The notes under the pieces are model-generated. The model saw only the letters and a program-made list of their open reading frames with translations. It had not been told where the DNA came from and ran no database searches. The translations under genes and the position numbers were made by a program. A stretch of DNA of 64,000 bases, from contig NZ_CP036292.1 of NCBI RefSeq assembly GCF_007751715.1, positions 6,827,339 through 6,891,338 on the forward strand, written 5' to 3'. Source of the stretch: Rosistilla oblonga (GTDB lineage Bacteria; Planctomycetota; Planctomycetia; Pirellulales; Pirellulaceae). The stretch's first letter is position 1. Every line of letters starts with the position of its first letter. Of this stretch, positions 8,752 through 17,706 are shown in pieces.

Positions 8752-9105
8752 CTACTTGGCGTTGAGTTTATTGAGAGCAGCTTGCAAGGAATCGACCTGC
8801 GTCTGCATTTTTGCGAGCTGAGCTTGCCCGTCGCCGCTGGCGGACGATTGCGATTCCCGATCGGAATTCGCTCCGTTAGCTGCTGCGGAAAACGGTTTCA
8901 GATACGCCCAGATCATGGCGAACGGCCAGAGAATGCCGAGCGTAGCAACGCCCAGCCAACTGGCGACATTGATCGCCGCGGCCTGAGGATGATTGCGTTG
9001 CTTGGCGATCTGGCCCGGCAACTGGCCCAGGGTGACCACAACGATCACAACCGCCGCTAGCAGCACGCCAAATACAGCAAAGGCAAATATGTCGAAGACG
9101 TCGAT
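8752..9105 (-). CDS. DUF3302 inner-membrane protein (YiaW-like), possible AUC start
   Basis: About 117 residues with two membrane segments (IFAFAVFGVLLAAVVIVVV and VASWLGVATLGILWPFAMIW). The signature I-A-K-Q-R-N-H-P-Q-A-x-A-I and L-W-P-F-A-M-I-W-A matches DUF3302. A polar Ser/Gln C-terminal helix has a heptad-like end (M-Q-T-Q-V-D-S-L-Q-A-A-L). The family N-terminus falls at I-D-V-F-D-I-F, whose ATC codon at 9103-9105 sits 7 nt after AGGAG. The only longer in-frame start is TTG at 9198, adding 31 residues without a visible signal. The gene is 11 bp upstream of the fusion-protein gene, with which it is likely coupled. Confidence 0.8.
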   Translation of the reverse strand: MDVFDIFAFAVFGVLLAAVVIVVVTLGQLPGQIAKQRNHPQAAAINVASWLGVATLGILWPFAMIWAYLKPFSAAANGANSDRESQSSASGDGQAQLAKMQTQVDSLQAALNKLNAK

Positions 9106-9610
9106 TGTTCCGCTCCTAACGATGGAAGAATAGCTTCGCGTGCTCGGCCGATCCGTGTTTTCCGATGGCTCCCACGTCGAGCCTGATAATCTAACCAACG
9201 AACAAGTTTATAGCGAGCAGAAGCTTCCAACGCATTCGTCGCGATCGCTACGTCCCCACCCAGCGACAGGCCTCTGGCGGGTTGTAGCGATTCGAGTTGC
9301 GAGGTGCGCCGGCGCAAACGAGGGGCACGAGACCAAGTTTACCTGAGCGTACACCTGGTGTTGGGGAGCCCAAGCTTATCGGTGTTCGTATGTTGAAGCA
9401 CCAACATTGGAAATGACCAGCCCGGAGTCGCCAATGCTGCCGATGGGGGCGCATTCGCGTCGCTACGTCTTGAGAGGGCGACGTGCCGCAAATGTGAGGC
9501 GCGTTAATTTTATCCCCAAATAGTGGAACAATGGCATTCCGTACCCTAAATTGCGATTGGCTTCGAATCCGATGTCGGAATGCCAACGTTGAAACAACGA
9601 GGACAACATC
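9106..9610. other. Intergenic region between divergent genes, with a leader inverted repeat
   Basis: About 500 bp with no credible gene. TGGCATTCCG (9532-9541) and CGGAATGCCA (9576-9585) form a perfect 10-bp inverted repeat just upstream of the ATG at 9611, a possible leader hairpin or operator. Promoters for the export operon and for the plus-strand gene should lie here. Confidence 0.4.
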
Positions 9611-10573
9611 ATGAATCACAGATTTCTGACCTTCATCGTGGTTGCGATGCTGGGTGCTATCCACTCAACCGCAGGCTTTGCCCAGCAGCCAGCGATCGCT
9701 CCGACGGGTCAGAAATCGGCAGCGCCGCCGACTCCCTCGGAGGCCGCGATTCGCGCCGAATCCGAAGCGTTTGTGGCCGCCTTCAACAAGGCAGACGCCA
9801 AAGCGATCGCGGCGTTTTGGACCGAGGAGGGTGAGTATATCGATGCCAGCGGCCGGCAGATGGTTGGACGCGAAGCGATCGAGCAAGACTACTCCGAGTT
9901 CTTTGCCGCGAACCCCAATGTGAAAATCCAAATCGCCATCGACTCGTTGCGGTTTCTTAGCGACAGCATCGCAATCGAAGATGGACGTGCAATTGTTGAT
10001 CCGCTTCCCCAGGGGGCTCCCGGTGTCAGCAAATACACAGCGGTTCACACCAAGGTCGATGGAAAGTGGTTGATGGCGTCGGTGCGAGAAACGTGGATCG
10101 AGACGCCGATCACTCGCCAAAGCATGGCTGACTTCGAATGGCTGATTGGTGCCTGGGTCGCTGAAGAGCATGGAAACCAGTCTGAATCGGTCTACAGCTG
10201 GGTGGCCGACAAAAGCTTCGTCCAACGCACCTACACGACCACGCATGTCGATGGCACAAAGACCTCGGGAGTGCAATTGATCGGCTGGAATCCGGTTCAA
10301 GGACGTGTGCAGTCATGGAGTTTTAGTCCCGATGGCGGCCATGCTTCGGGGCTCTGGTCACCAAATGAACGCGGATGGACAGCCGAGATGATCGGAATGA
10401 CCGGCGATGGAACACCGACGACGTCGCTCATCCGAATCGCACGGCTCGACGACAACGCATGCGTCTGGCAATCGGTTCAACGTACGCTCGGCGGAGTCGC
10501 CATCCCCGACACCGACGAGGTGGTCATCAAACGCCAAACGCCACCGGCCGCAAGCCAACCGACCGAACGCTAA
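9611..10573 (+). CDS. Secreted SgcJ/EcaC-type NTF2-like protein
   Basis: 320 residues. The signal peptide (MNHRFLTFIVVAMLGAI..., cleavage after A-G-F-A) is followed by a Pro/Ala linker and an NTF2-like (DUF4440/SnoaL-like) domain at about residues 42-145 with F-N-K-A-D-A-K-A-I-A-A-F-W-T-E-E-G-E-Y. A second beta-rich half from A-D-F-E-W-L-I-G-A-W resembles DUF1579-type lipocalin-like folds. GGA lies 6 nt before the ATG. Families of this kind are annotated as periplasmic SgcJ/EcaC oxidoreductases, but no catalytic function can be read from the sequence. Confidence 0.78.
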   Translation: MNHRFLTFIVVAMLGAIHSTAGFAQQPAIAPTGQKSAAPPTPSEAAIRAESEAFVAAFNKADAKAIAAFWTEEGEYIDASGRQMVGREAIEQDYSEFFAANPNVKIQIAIDSLRFLSDSIAIEDGRAIVDPLPQGAPGVSKYTAVHTKVDGKWLMASVRETWIETPITRQSMADFEWLIGAWVAEEHGNQSESVYSWVADKSFVQRTYTTTHVDGTKTSGVQLIGWNPVQGRVQSWSFSPDGGHASGLWSPNERGWTAEMIGMTGDGTPTTSLIRIARLDDNACVWQSVQRTLGGVAIPDTDEVVIKRQTPPAASQPTER

Positions 10574-10620
10574 ATATCCCGTAGATGCTGAATACACTTT
10601 CGCCTATCAAAGAGATCCCC

Positions 10621-12381
10621 ATGTACCAACAGCCGCTCCTTACCCTGCTGACGATAAGTTTGATGTTCTCATTGCCACTGGCTGATTGCTGGGGGCGCGG
10701 CCGAGGCGGCGGTGGCTTTGGCGGAGGGCATGGCGGCGGCTTCGGAGGTGGCGGTGGCGGCTTTGGCGGCGGTGGACATGGAGGTGCGGGTTTCGGTGGC
10801 GGCGGCTTCGGCGGAGGTGCTGGCTTTGGCGGCGGACATGCTGGAGGTGGACTCGGTGGCAGTGGACTCGGTGGCAGTGGACTCGGCGGCAGTGGACTCG
10901 GCGGCAGTGGACTCGGCGGCAGTGGACTCGGCGGCAGTGGACTCGGCGGCAGTGGACTGGGACGCGGCGGGCTAGGTGCTGATGGACTCGGCGGCAGTGG
11001 ACTGGGTCGCGGCGGACTAGGTGGAAGCGGGCTTGGCGGCGGTGGTCTAGGGGCTGACGGGCTTGGCGGATCAGGATTAGGTCGCGGTGCGAGTGGCTTG
11101 GGTGGCCGCGGTGCTGGAGGGCAAGACGCTGGGAGCAATCGATTCTCCGCGCCAACTCGAAACCAACTCAGTGGATTTCTTGGCCTTCCATCCGACGACG
11201 GTCTACACAGCCTAAGCGGAAAGCCTGGTGACAACTTTGACGTTAAGCACGGTACGGCGGAAGGGCCGCGGGGAGGCAATGCAGCAGGTGTCGCGGTAAC
11301 GGGCCCGCAAGGCAATACGGCAGGCCGCGCCGTAGGTGTGGGGCCCGATGGAGGCGTCGCCACAGCGGGTGGAGTGCGCGGTGCTGACGGTGGAGCGGCG
11401 GCGCGGGGCGCTGCAGTTGGACCCAATGGAGGAGTTGCGGCGGGCAGCGCGGCGCGAGGCCCCGACGGCGGTGCCGCAGCGCGAGGCGCTGCGGTTGGAC
11501 CCAATGGAGGAGTTGCAGCGGGCAGTGCGGCGCGTGGTCCCGACGGCGGTGCGGCAGCGCGGGGCGCTGCGGTTGGACCCAACGGAAGAGTTGCAGCAGG
11601 CAGTGCGGTGCGAGGTCCCAACGGCGGTGCGGCAGCGCGGGGAGTCGTCGCCGGCCCAGCCGGTGCGGCAGCAGGATTTGCACGCGTAACCCCATCGAAT
11701 CGCTACACGACAGCGGTCGGAGTTCGCACCAATTACAACCACTGGGACATCTACGGCGGACGATGGTATACCGATCATCCCGGAGCCTGGTTCGCGGCTG
11801 GATGGGCTACCGGCGCCGCTTGGCGAGCAGCCTCCTGGGCATCCGTCGGCGCATGGATGGATTACTATCCAACGACACCGGTGTATTACGACTACGGCAA
11901 CAACATCACCTACGAAAACAACAATGTGTATGTTGATGGCCAGGACGCTGGAACGACCGAGCAGTATTACGCGCAGGCAACCGAGTTGGCGAAGTCGGGT
12001 GCCACAGCCAAGGCTCCGTCCGACGGCGACTGGTTGCCACTGGGAGTGTTCGCGCTGACCAAGAACCGTCAAACAAACGCGATCGTTACGATCCAACTGG
12101 CGGTGAATAAGCAAGGTGTGATTCGCGGGAACTACACCGACACCAAGACCGGTAAAACGATGGTGATCCAAGGTGCCGTTGACAAGAAAACTCAACAAGT
12201 TGCATTTACAGTTGGCGACAATCAATCGAACTTAATTGAGACCGGACTTTACAACTTGACGAAAGACGAAGCTCCCGCTTTGGTTCACATTGGGGATGGA
12301 AAAACGGAGCAGTATCTTCTCGTTCGGCTCAAGAACAAAGATCAGGATTCGGCAGACTCAGATAGTTCGCCAACATCCTAG
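10621..12381 (+). CDS. Secreted glycine-rich repeat protein (planctomycete 'mu-protocadherin'-like)
   Basis: 586 residues from ATG at 10621, preferred over 10585 because it gives a clean signal peptide (MYQQPLLTLLTISLMFSLPL). Residues 24-165 are mostly Gly, with seven or more copies of G-L-G-G-S encoded by a near-identical 15-bp repeat (10850-10965). Residues ~262-340 hold three copies of a 26-residue Gly/Ala repeat (78-bp DNA period, 11407-11640). The C-terminus is globular, with Y-G-G-R-W-Y-T-D-H-P, a Y-Y-P-T-T-P-V-Y-Y-D-Y-G stretch and an ~90-residue beta-rich end. It is likely a cell-surface or wall protein; the function is unknown. Confidence 0.75.
   Translation: MYQQPLLTLLTISLMFSLPLADCWGRGRGGGGFGGGHGGGFGGGGGGFGGGGHGGAGFGGGGFGGGAGFGGGHAGGGLGGSGLGGSGLGGSGLGGSGLGGSGLGGSGLGGSGLGRGGLGADGLGGSGLGRGGLGGSGLGGGGLGADGLGGSGLGRGASGLGGRGAGGQDAGSNRFSAPTRNQLSGFLGLPSDDGLHSLSGKPGDNFDVKHGTAEGPRGGNAAGVAVTGPQGNTAGRAVGVGPDGGVATAGGVRGADGGAAARGAAVGPNGGVAAGSAARGPDGGAAARGAAVGPNGGVAAGSAARGPDGGAAARGAAVGPNGRVAAGSAVRGPNGGAAARGVVAGPAGAAAGFARVTPSNRYTTAVGVRTNYNHWDIYGGRWYTDHPGAWFAAGWATGAAWRAASWASVGAWMDYYPTTPVYYDYGNNITYENNNVYVDGQDAGTTEQYYAQATELAKSGATAKAPSDGDWLPLGVFALTKNRQTNAIVTIQLAVNKQGVIRGNYTDTKTGKTMVIQGAVDKKTQQVAFTVGDNQSNLIETGLYNLTKDEAPALVHIGDGKTEQYLLVRLKNKDQDSADSDSSPTS
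10850..10965 (+). repeat. 15-bp tandem repeat encoding G-L-G-G-S
   Basis: GGACTCGGCGGCAGT and one-base variants repeat in frame at least seven times. The near identity suggests recent slippage, so copy number may vary between strains. Confidence 0.85.
11407..11640 (+). repeat. 78-bp tandem repeat, three copies, in frame
   Basis: GGCGCTGCxGTTGGACCCAA recurs at about 11407, 11485 and 11563, a 26-codon period within the glycine/alanine-rich protein. The third copy differs most. Confidence 0.8.
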
Positions 12382-12634
12382 TCTTCGCGCGGCAGCGGCT
12401 TGCGAGACCAAGGCAAATCCATTTTTCCAAAGTGCGATGTGCCCGGCAAAGCGATATCCGCTGGCCCACGACCGGCAGACTTTTTGAAAAGCGAGCAAAA
12501 AGCGGGGACAGTCCATATTCCTAGGTAGAGTGCTCCCCGCACCCGCCCAATAACACACAGTTCAGGGATGCCCCTTACGCCCCCAGGCCCTGAGTTATCA
12601 CGGTTAGGAATGGCCTGCTTTCGCAAGTTTGTGG

Positions 12635-12640
12635 TATACT
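12635..12640 (+). promoter_or_regulatory. -10 box of a probably leaderless toxin-antitoxin transcript
   Basis: TATACT ends 6 nt before the ATG at 12647, so transcription would begin at or very near the start codon. There is no Shine-Dalgarno sequence in that gap. The -35 region is weak. Confidence 0.55.
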
Positions 12641-12646
12641 TCGGGC

Positions 12647-12904
12647 ATGATAAAACTCTCGCGTGAATTGACCGAGCAGGCACTCCTGCATCCCAATGGC
12701 GTGCAATGTCAGGGTGACGGCGTTGACAAGACTTTCGTCATCATTGACGCAGAAGTCATGCTGCAGATGCGCGAAGCCATTTCACGCAACGACCACGCGG
12801 AAATCCAGGCCGGTATCAACGACATGGAAGCTGGTCGAATGCAGCCGGCCGAAGAAGCTCACCGTCACGGGCGGGAAGATTTGATTTCCCGCTTCAAGCA
12901 GTGA
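12647..12904 (+). CDS. Type II antitoxin-like protein
   Basis: 85 residues from M-I-K-L-S-R-E-L-T-E-Q-A; the longer frame start at 12629 lies upstream of the -10 box and is not used. The protein is acidic, with F-V-I-I-D-A-E-V-M-L-Q-M-R-E-A-I and a helical C-terminus (I-N-D-M-E-A-G-R-M-Q-P-A-E-E-A), like short antitoxins that pair with RelE/ParE toxins in planctomycetes and cyanobacteria. I do not recognise a named family. It overlaps the toxin start by GTGA (12901-12904). Confidence 0.75.
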   Translation: MIKLSRELTEQALLHPNGVQCQGDGVDKTFVIIDAEVMLQMREAISRNDHAEIQAGINDMEAGRMQPAEEAHRHGREDLISRFKQ

Positions 12905-13221
12905 GTTTTTGGCTGAACGTCACGAATCAAGCTCGCGACGACATCACTCGCAACGCCAGTTGGTGGGCTGAAAACCATTCACTCGACGAAGCCTTGACGT
13001 GGTACGACTCCGTCTACGACCAGTTGAACGAATTGCTGGCGTTTCCGGAAAGCCACGGTCTGGCTGCCGAGAACGATGCATTTCCGTATGAGCTACGCGA
13101 AAAATTGGTCGGCGGGAAAAAGCGAACGTACCGGGCCATTTTCACAATCGAGGGTGCCGAGATTCGCGTTCTCACAATTCGACGTGCCGCGCAACGTGCG
13201 ATCACTCCGGACGACGCTTGA
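12901..13221 (+). CDS. RelE/ParE-family toxin
   Basis: 106 residues from GTG. The fold is recognisable: V-T-N-Q-A-R-D-D-I-T-R-N-A-S-W-W, A-L-T-W-Y-D-S-V-Y-D-Q-L-N-E-L, F-P-E-S-H-G-L, K-R-T-Y-R-A-I-F-T-I-E and V-L-T-I-R-R-A-A-Q-R. The R-A-I-F and I-R-R strands carry the basic residues used by RelE/ParE toxins for mRNA or gyrase contact. The frame is intact, unlike the related pair at 3792-4294. The 4-bp overlap with the antitoxin supports co-translation. Confidence 0.82.
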   Translation: MSFWLNVTNQARDDITRNASWWAENHSLDEALTWYDSVYDQLNELLAFPESHGLAAENDAFPYELREKLVGGKKRTYRAIFTIEGAEIRVLTIRRAAQRAITPDDA

Positions 13222-13462
13222 TTCATTCTCGTTCCAATTCCGCACGGATCCGAAACGCGTCGCATGAAGGGGGACTTCCACGGCTATTACCTGCGATTCC
13301 TTCGGAGGCATTTTGCGTCCCGGTCGATGGCGTGACGTGGACTGGGTCGGCGGGATAGAGACCATGCGTTATCATGCCCACTGACTGACCCGCGAGGTGG
13401 GGCCGCTCGATCGCTCTTTCCTCCGGCGTCCTGAGCCTCGGGCTTCAAATTAGAATAGCTTC

Positions 13463-15265
13463 ATGAACGAAACCAACGAAATCGCACCGACCTCTGGACG
13501 TCCCGACCGCTTTGTCGCAGGAGTTCGTCGGGCGGCGTCGCGCGTGCTGGGGACCAGCCCAGTCGGCGAGCGGGTGCTCGAACTGTGCGATCGCTTCGAA
13601 GCTCAACGGGCTGCCATTCTGCAAACCCGAGCCCCCGATGCGATCATCGTCGGCGTGGTCGGTCCAACCGGGCAGGGGAAGACTTGGTTGGTCCGTCAGT
13701 TCATCGAAGATGCCAGCTTGCGACAGGCGTTGCCAAGTGGAGATCGAACCCGTGAAGCGACAGTCCGCATCGCCTGGGTCGGTCCCTATCCGCCGGCTGA
13801 TATCAACGACCGCTACGAACGGTACCTGCACTGCGAAGCGGAGAAGATGTTTCCGCTGGGGGTCGAATATTTGATCCTCGACACGCCGGGAGCGACCGAT
13901 CAAGATCCGCATGTCGTCGAGATCTCCAAGCAGACGCTGTCGCTGGCATCGGTGCAGATCCTTGTCGTCCGCCGCGATCAATTGCGGTCGCAGGTGGTCC
14001 ACGATCTGGTCAACGCCAGCGAGGGGACTTTGGTGCTGCCGGTGATCAACATCGTCCGCCAACACGACGACAAACTCTCCAGCGACATCGACGCCTACTG
14101 CGCCGCGATCCACGCCGCCGCTCCGTCCTCGGAAATCCTGCCGCCGGTGATCGTACATGATTTCGATGTGGTCGACGACGAAGCAACGATCGCGCGCACG
14201 ACGCGAGAAGCGATCGGGCACGCACTGCGGCCTCGGCTGGTCGAAGCGGGCGGGGCGGAACGGCGGCAACGAGCGCGACTGGCCGCCGCCGATCGCCGCT
14301 TCCGGCAATCGCTGCACGAGATGATCAGCGACGAGCTTCCCTACCTGGTCCGAGCTGTCGATCATCTGCACGAAGCCGCCGACCGACTGCCTGTCGATGT
14401 CGCGAACAGTCTCGTCGGCAGTGGCGGATCGCTGCGAGCGGGGATCCGTTCGCGGTTGCGACTGGCACTGCTGACCGATACCGCCGCGATCTGGTTTCCT
14501 TACAAGACGCTGATCGGACTGTTGAACCTCACCCACGGTGCCTGGGACCGATTGGTACTGAGCCTGTCGGGCAGCCTGCCCAGTTTGATCAGTTCGGCCT
14601 GGACGACGGCGACAAATGTCGGACAGATGCAATCGATGGAGGCGGAGATGCGGGGAGGCGTTCGCGAACGCTCGGCCGCTCTGGTTCGCGATCGCTTGGG
14701 CCCGTTGATCCGTTCGTTCCAGCAGGAACTTGGGCCGTTGAACGCCCAGGCGCCGCAAGCGATGGGGAACGAATCGCATCACGCTCACCTTCGCGGCATC
14801 GACCAACTGCAACATTCCTCGCAACAGATCTTGGAAGAAGAGATCGACCGCGGGGCGATCGGCGGCGCGACGGCTCAGCTGTTGGGGCTCGCCGGCACAC
14901 TGATCTTTTGGGTACTGTTTGCCGGCCCCGTCGTGGGGCTGTACTCGAAATATTTCCGCGCTTCGTCCGCCGTGGCGACTGACCTACAAGACCACCTGGA
15001 TCAATTCCCCGCACCCGAGTGGGCGATGCTGTTGACCAGTGTGCTGTTGTCGGTGATGCCGACGGCGGTCTATGCGATGTTGGTGATCACGATGACGCAG
15101 AGCAATCGGCGGGTGCAGAAGTGTGCCAGCAAGATTCAAGAGCGGCATTCGCAAGAGATCATCCGCTTGCAACGCGAAGGGGTGCTGCGGCTGGAATTGG
15201 ACGATCCGATCCTGGCCGACGCGGAATTTTTGGTCCGCGCGGGGAAGCAGCGGGACACGGCGTAA
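13463..15265 (+). CDS. Membrane-associated P-loop GTPase-like protein
   Basis: 600 residues. Walker A is G-P-T-G-Q-G-K-T at residues 67-74, and a G3/Walker B-like L-I-L-D-T-P-G is at 137-143, so the protein binds and probably hydrolyses GTP (or ATP). The long middle section is helical, and two hydrophobic segments lie near residues 475-500 (LLGLAGTLIFWVLFAG) and 520-545 (WAMLLTSVLLSVMPTAVYAML), then a charged tail. This dynamin-like layout, N-terminal G domain plus C-terminal membrane hairpin, suggests a membrane-remodelling or stress role, but no close family is recognised. It may once have been next to the protein ending at 675. Confidence 0.75.
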   Translation: MNETNEIAPTSGRPDRFVAGVRRAASRVLGTSPVGERVLELCDRFEAQRAAILQTRAPDAIIVGVVGPTGQGKTWLVRQFIEDASLRQALPSGDRTREATVRIAWVGPYPPADINDRYERYLHCEAEKMFPLGVEYLILDTPGATDQDPHVVEISKQTLSLASVQILVVRRDQLRSQVVHDLVNASEGTLVLPVINIVRQHDDKLSSDIDAYCAAIHAAAPSSEILPPVIVHDFDVVDDEATIARTTREAIGHALRPRLVEAGGAERRQRARLAAADRRFRQSLHEMISDELPYLVRAVDHLHEAADRLPVDVANSLVGSGGSLRAGIRSRLRLALLTDTAAIWFPYKTLIGLLNLTHGAWDRLVLSLSGSLPSLISSAWTTATNVGQMQSMEAEMRGGVRERSAALVRDRLGPLIRSFQQELGPLNAQAPQAMGNESHHAHLRGIDQLQHSSQQILEEEIDRGAIGGATAQLLGLAGTLIFWVLFAGPVVGLYSKYFRASSAVATDLQDHLDQFPAPEWAMLLTSVLLSVMPTAVYAMLVITMTQSNRRVQKCASKIQERHSQEIIRLQREGVLRLELDDPILADAEFLVRAGKQRDTA

Positions 15266-15514
15266 ACCAGCAAATGCCTGCGGAATGATCGACGAGTGTG
15301 CGGGTCGGCGCGCTCGCGTTGCCGCAACGTCGCCGCACTTCGGTTACCGCAAGCATCCCGGCCGGTCGAATCCCACCCCCGGTGCGACGTTTCATTCGGC
15401 GGATGCTATGATTACGGTAACCTTGGTCTTGTTTGCCAAGGCCCGCCTACCAAAGTGCTCGGAATCGCTCGACTCGATTCCGCGATCCGCACCGATCTGA
15501 TTCGACAAACCTCC

Positions 15515-16429
15515 ATGCAACACCTTTCCCAGATCACCGTCACCTGTTTTGTCGGCAGCTATATCGTAGCGCTGCTGCTGGAGATCACGCGCGGGATGTT
15601 CCGACTGCCGGGACGGATGGCTGGCGTGATCGGTTTCACAGCGGCGGGACTGTACACGCACGTCGCCTATCTGACGATGAGCGCCCGCCAGCAGATGGAT
15701 GGTGCCCAGATGGGGCTGTTGGCCAGCTGGTACGACTGGACGCTGCTGCTGGCTCTTGGCGTGGCGATCTGTTACGCGATCCTGCTGCTGCGTCGTCCCG
15801 ATTCAACGCTTGGATACTTCCTGCTGCCGCTGGTTCTCAGCCTGATCGGATTAGCTGGCGTGCTCCGCAACTCAGCTCCCTTTTCACGCGACGAAGCGAC
15901 AGGTTTCTGGTTGAACATGCACGCCGGTTCGATGCTGTTGGTGACCGTCGCGGTCCTGCTGGGCTTCGTCGCCGGCGTCGTCTATCTGGTCCATTCGTAT
16001 CGTTTGAAGCACAAGCGGTTGTCGTCGGCGGGGATGCGATTGCCGAGCCTGGAGTGGTTGCAAACGGTCAACCGCGTCTGCCTGCTGACCAGCACCTGCT
16101 TGATGGCGGTCGGATTGTTTGCCGGGATCGCGATGCATTTAAATCGCAGCGGCGAAATCGTCTGGACCAATCGCGGGATCGCGCTCTCGTGCGTGCTGTT
16201 CGCTTGGTTGGTGATCGCGACCCTCTTCGAAGCGCTCTACAAACCGGCTCGCCGCGGTCGCAAGATCGCCTACCTCACGCTGGCCAGTTTCGGATTCCTG
16301 GTGCTGGCGATGGCGGGATTGTTTACGTCCAACCATGGCGCGAGCGGAGAGCCGCCGGCCGGCAAGACGGAGGCGACCGCAGAAGCTACGCTGCCGGGCG
16401 TCAGTCCCGAGAAGGGAGGCGCGGTATGA
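15515..16429 (+). CDS. CcsA/HemX-like cytochrome c assembly membrane protein
   Basis: 304 residues from the ATG at 15515, where the first membrane helix begins; the frame extends further upstream without hydrophobic character. There are eight or so membrane segments, with the conserved family region W-L-N-M-H-A-G-S-M-L-L and G-I-A-M-H-L-N-R-S-G. Relatives are either haem-handling CcsA/ResC proteins or HemX, which lies beside hemA and tunes glutamyl-tRNA reductase in Bacillus. The position, overlapping hemA by ATGA (16426-16429), favours a HemX-like role. The C-terminal ~35 residues are a polar tail. Confidence 0.82.
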   Translation: MQHLSQITVTCFVGSYIVALLLEITRGMFRLPGRMAGVIGFTAAGLYTHVAYLTMSARQQMDGAQMGLLASWYDWTLLLALGVAICYAILLLRRPDSTLGYFLLPLVLSLIGLAGVLRNSAPFSRDEATGFWLNMHAGSMLLVTVAVLLGFVAGVVYLVHSYRLKHKRLSSAGMRLPSLEWLQTVNRVCLLTSTCLMAVGLFAGIAMHLNRSGEIVWTNRGIALSCVLFAWLVIATLFEALYKPARRGRKIAYLTLASFGFLVLAMAGLFTSNHGASGEPPAGKTEATAEATLPGVSPEKGGAV

Positions 16430-17706
16430 AATTGCAAATGATCGGCTGCAGCCACCATCAAGCAAACGTCGAATTCCGCGAGCAGTTATCGTTCACCGGC
16501 GACCAGGCGCAAATCGCGTTGGATGCGTTTCGCGACAGGTTCCCCAAGACCGAAGCGGTGCTGTTGAGCACCTGCAATCGGGTTGAATTCTACACAGCGA
16601 CCGATGACGACAGCGGAGTCGAACAGGCTCAATTCATCGACTTCCTGGCCGACCAACGCGGATTGGCTCAGGACCAATTGATGGAGCATTTGATCTGTCG
16701 CAACGGCAACGAAGCGATCGAGCACCTGTTCACCGTCGCCGCCAGCCTCGACAGCATGGTCGTCGGCGAACCCCAGATCTTGGCTCAGGTGAAGCAGGCC
16801 TATGAACTGGCCTGCACGCAGGGATCAGCAGGGCCGTTGACGCACTCGATCTTCCAGACCGCCAGCCGCGTCGCGAAGCGAGTCGCCAGCGAGACGGCGA
16901 TCCACAAGAAGCGAGTCAGCATTCCCAGCGTGGCGGTCGGCGAGATCGCTGTCGAATTTTTCGAGCGGATGGACGACAAGCGAATCGTCCTGATCGGCGC
17001 TGGGGAAATGGGGCGAGAAACGCTGCAGTATCTGCGCGACAAGGGAGCTCGCGACGTGCGGTTGATCAATCGCCATCGCCAGCGAGCCGACGAAGCCGCC
17101 GCCGAACTGGGCGCTCGCAGCGCCGCTTGGGAAGATATGCACGAACTGTTGGCCGACGCCGACCTGGTCGTCAGCACGACCGCGGCGACCGAACCGATCA
17201 TGGACGTGCAGCGTTTTGGCGCGATCCATCAAGCTCGCTACGGCCGGATGCTGTTGATCCTCGACCTCGCCGTTCCTCGCGACTTCGATCCCAAGATCGG
17301 TGAACTCTCGGGCGTCTACCTCTATTCGGTCGACGACCTGCAAGCCGCCTGCCATCGAAACCAGCGGGAACGCGAAAAGGAATGGCCCAAAGCGAAGCGG
17401 ATCATCGAAGACGAGACGCGCGATTTTGTCACGGCGCTACACCACCGTGCGACCGGTCCGGTGATCAAACGATTGCGTGAACAAACCGAACAAGTCAAAC
17501 AGGATGAGTTGGCAAGATTGATCGGGCGGCTAGAATCTGCCGGTGCCAGCGATGAGATTCGACGCGAAGTCACTCAAGCGTTCGATCGACTGGTCAACAA
17601 GATGTTGCATCCACCGATGGCTTCACTGAAAGACGACGTTGCCAGCGGCGGCAACCACGGCCTGTTGGATGCGTTGCGGAAACTGTTTCAATTAAACGAT
17701 GAATAA
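16426..17706 (+). CDS. hemA: Glutamyl-tRNA reductase
   Basis: 426 residues, full length for the family. It reduces glutamyl-tRNA(Glu) to glutamate-1-semialdehyde, the first committed step of C5-pathway tetrapyrrole synthesis. The N-terminal catalytic domain begins M-K-L-Q-M-I-G-C-S-H-H-Q-A and contains S-T-C-N-R-V-E-F-Y with catalytic Cys50. V-G-E-P-Q-I-L-A-Q-V-K and the NADPH-binding I-G-A-G-E-M-G-R-E-T follow, then the helical dimerisation domain. Its start overlaps the preceding gene by 4 bp and its stop overlaps the next by 8 bp, so the unit is translationally coupled. Confidence 0.97.
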   Translation: MKLQMIGCSHHQANVEFREQLSFTGDQAQIALDAFRDRFPKTEAVLLSTCNRVEFYTATDDDSGVEQAQFIDFLADQRGLAQDQLMEHLICRNGNEAIEHLFTVAASLDSMVVGEPQILAQVKQAYELACTQGSAGPLTHSIFQTASRVAKRVASETAIHKKRVSIPSVAVGEIAVEFFERMDDKRIVLIGAGEMGRETLQYLRDKGARDVRLINRHRQRADEAAAELGARSAAWEDMHELLADADLVVSTTAATEPIMDVQRFGAIHQARYGRMLLILDLAVPRDFDPKIGELSGVYLYSVDDLQAACHRNQREREKEWPKAKRIIEDETRDFVTALHHRATGPVIKRLREQTEQVKQDELARLIGRLESAGASDEIRREVTQAFDRLVNKMLHPPMASLKDDVASGGNHGLLDALRKLFQLNDE

